From: Clostridiales bacterium
GTDB taxonomy: Bacteria; Bacillota; Clostridia; Lutisporales; Lutisporaceae
Reading direction: 5' to 3'
Assembly: GCA_012842725.1 (NCBI GenBank)
Contig: DUSG01000122.1
Coordinates: 1 to 5,100 of the forward strand
DNA: 5,100 nucleotides
The notes below the pieces were generated by a model. The model worked only from the letters and a program-made list of their open reading frames with translations, did not search any database and was not told the origin of the DNA. The number at the start of each line of letters is the position of its first letter. The stretch's first letter is position 1. This document shows positions 5,074-5,100 of this stretch, one piece after another. The translations under genes and the position numbers were made by a program.

Positions 5074-5100
5074 CTGAAAATAAAGAAGAAGCTGTGTTGA

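Noticed and set aside
5074..5100. Two AGCTG copies after the last stop as a hairpin terminator
   Set aside because: Only four bases (AGCT) can pair and no T-run follows within the window.

Overview
The window looks like a chromosomal segment of a spore-forming, low-GC Clostridia species. It is AT-rich, has strong purine-rich Shine-Dalgarno sequences (GGAGG, AAGGAGGG, GAGGTGAT), and ends with a 55-residue protein that resembles a clostridial spore-surface family. Genus cannot be fixed from the sequence; no rRNA, tRNA, insertion sequence, phage gene or CRISPR array is visible.

Layout. The left edge carries the 3' end of a diguanylate cyclase gene (GGDEF domain, +). It converges with, and overlaps, a short UvrC-like GIY-YIG nuclease gene (-). 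That gene is divergent from a TetR/AcrR-family regulator (+, DhaS-like). The regulator converges, with a 4-nt stop-codon overlap, on a radical-SAM-like gene whose catalytic motifs have been lost (-). A 188-bp divergent intergenic region separates that gene from an intact radical SAM gene with a C-terminal SPASM/twitch-like cysteine region (+). The last gene is the small spore-surface-type protein (+). The first five genes alternate strand strictly (+ - + - +), and no gene-free stretch exceeds about 206 bp.

Most interesting part, 1652-4826. The intact enzyme and its neighbour appear to be paralogues: they share the N-terminal domain, the (N)xPW landmark before the radical SAM core, and matching core blocks. 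In the minus-strand copy the CxxxCxxC loop is cleanly deleted, GGEP is replaced, the SPASM-like cysteines are substituted and the last ~80 residues are missing. It keeps an open frame and a good ribosome binding site, which suggests a retained non-catalytic partner or regulator rather than random decay. The region between them holds two matching 19-bp palindromes (ATGTCA-N7-TGACAT), likely binding sites for one dimeric regulator; the adjacent TetR-type protein is the obvious candidate. Together this suggests a compact regulated module: sensor/regulator, active radical SAM enzyme and catalytically dead paralogue. Its substrate is unknown. The flanking GGDEF and UvrC-like genes have no evident functional link to it.
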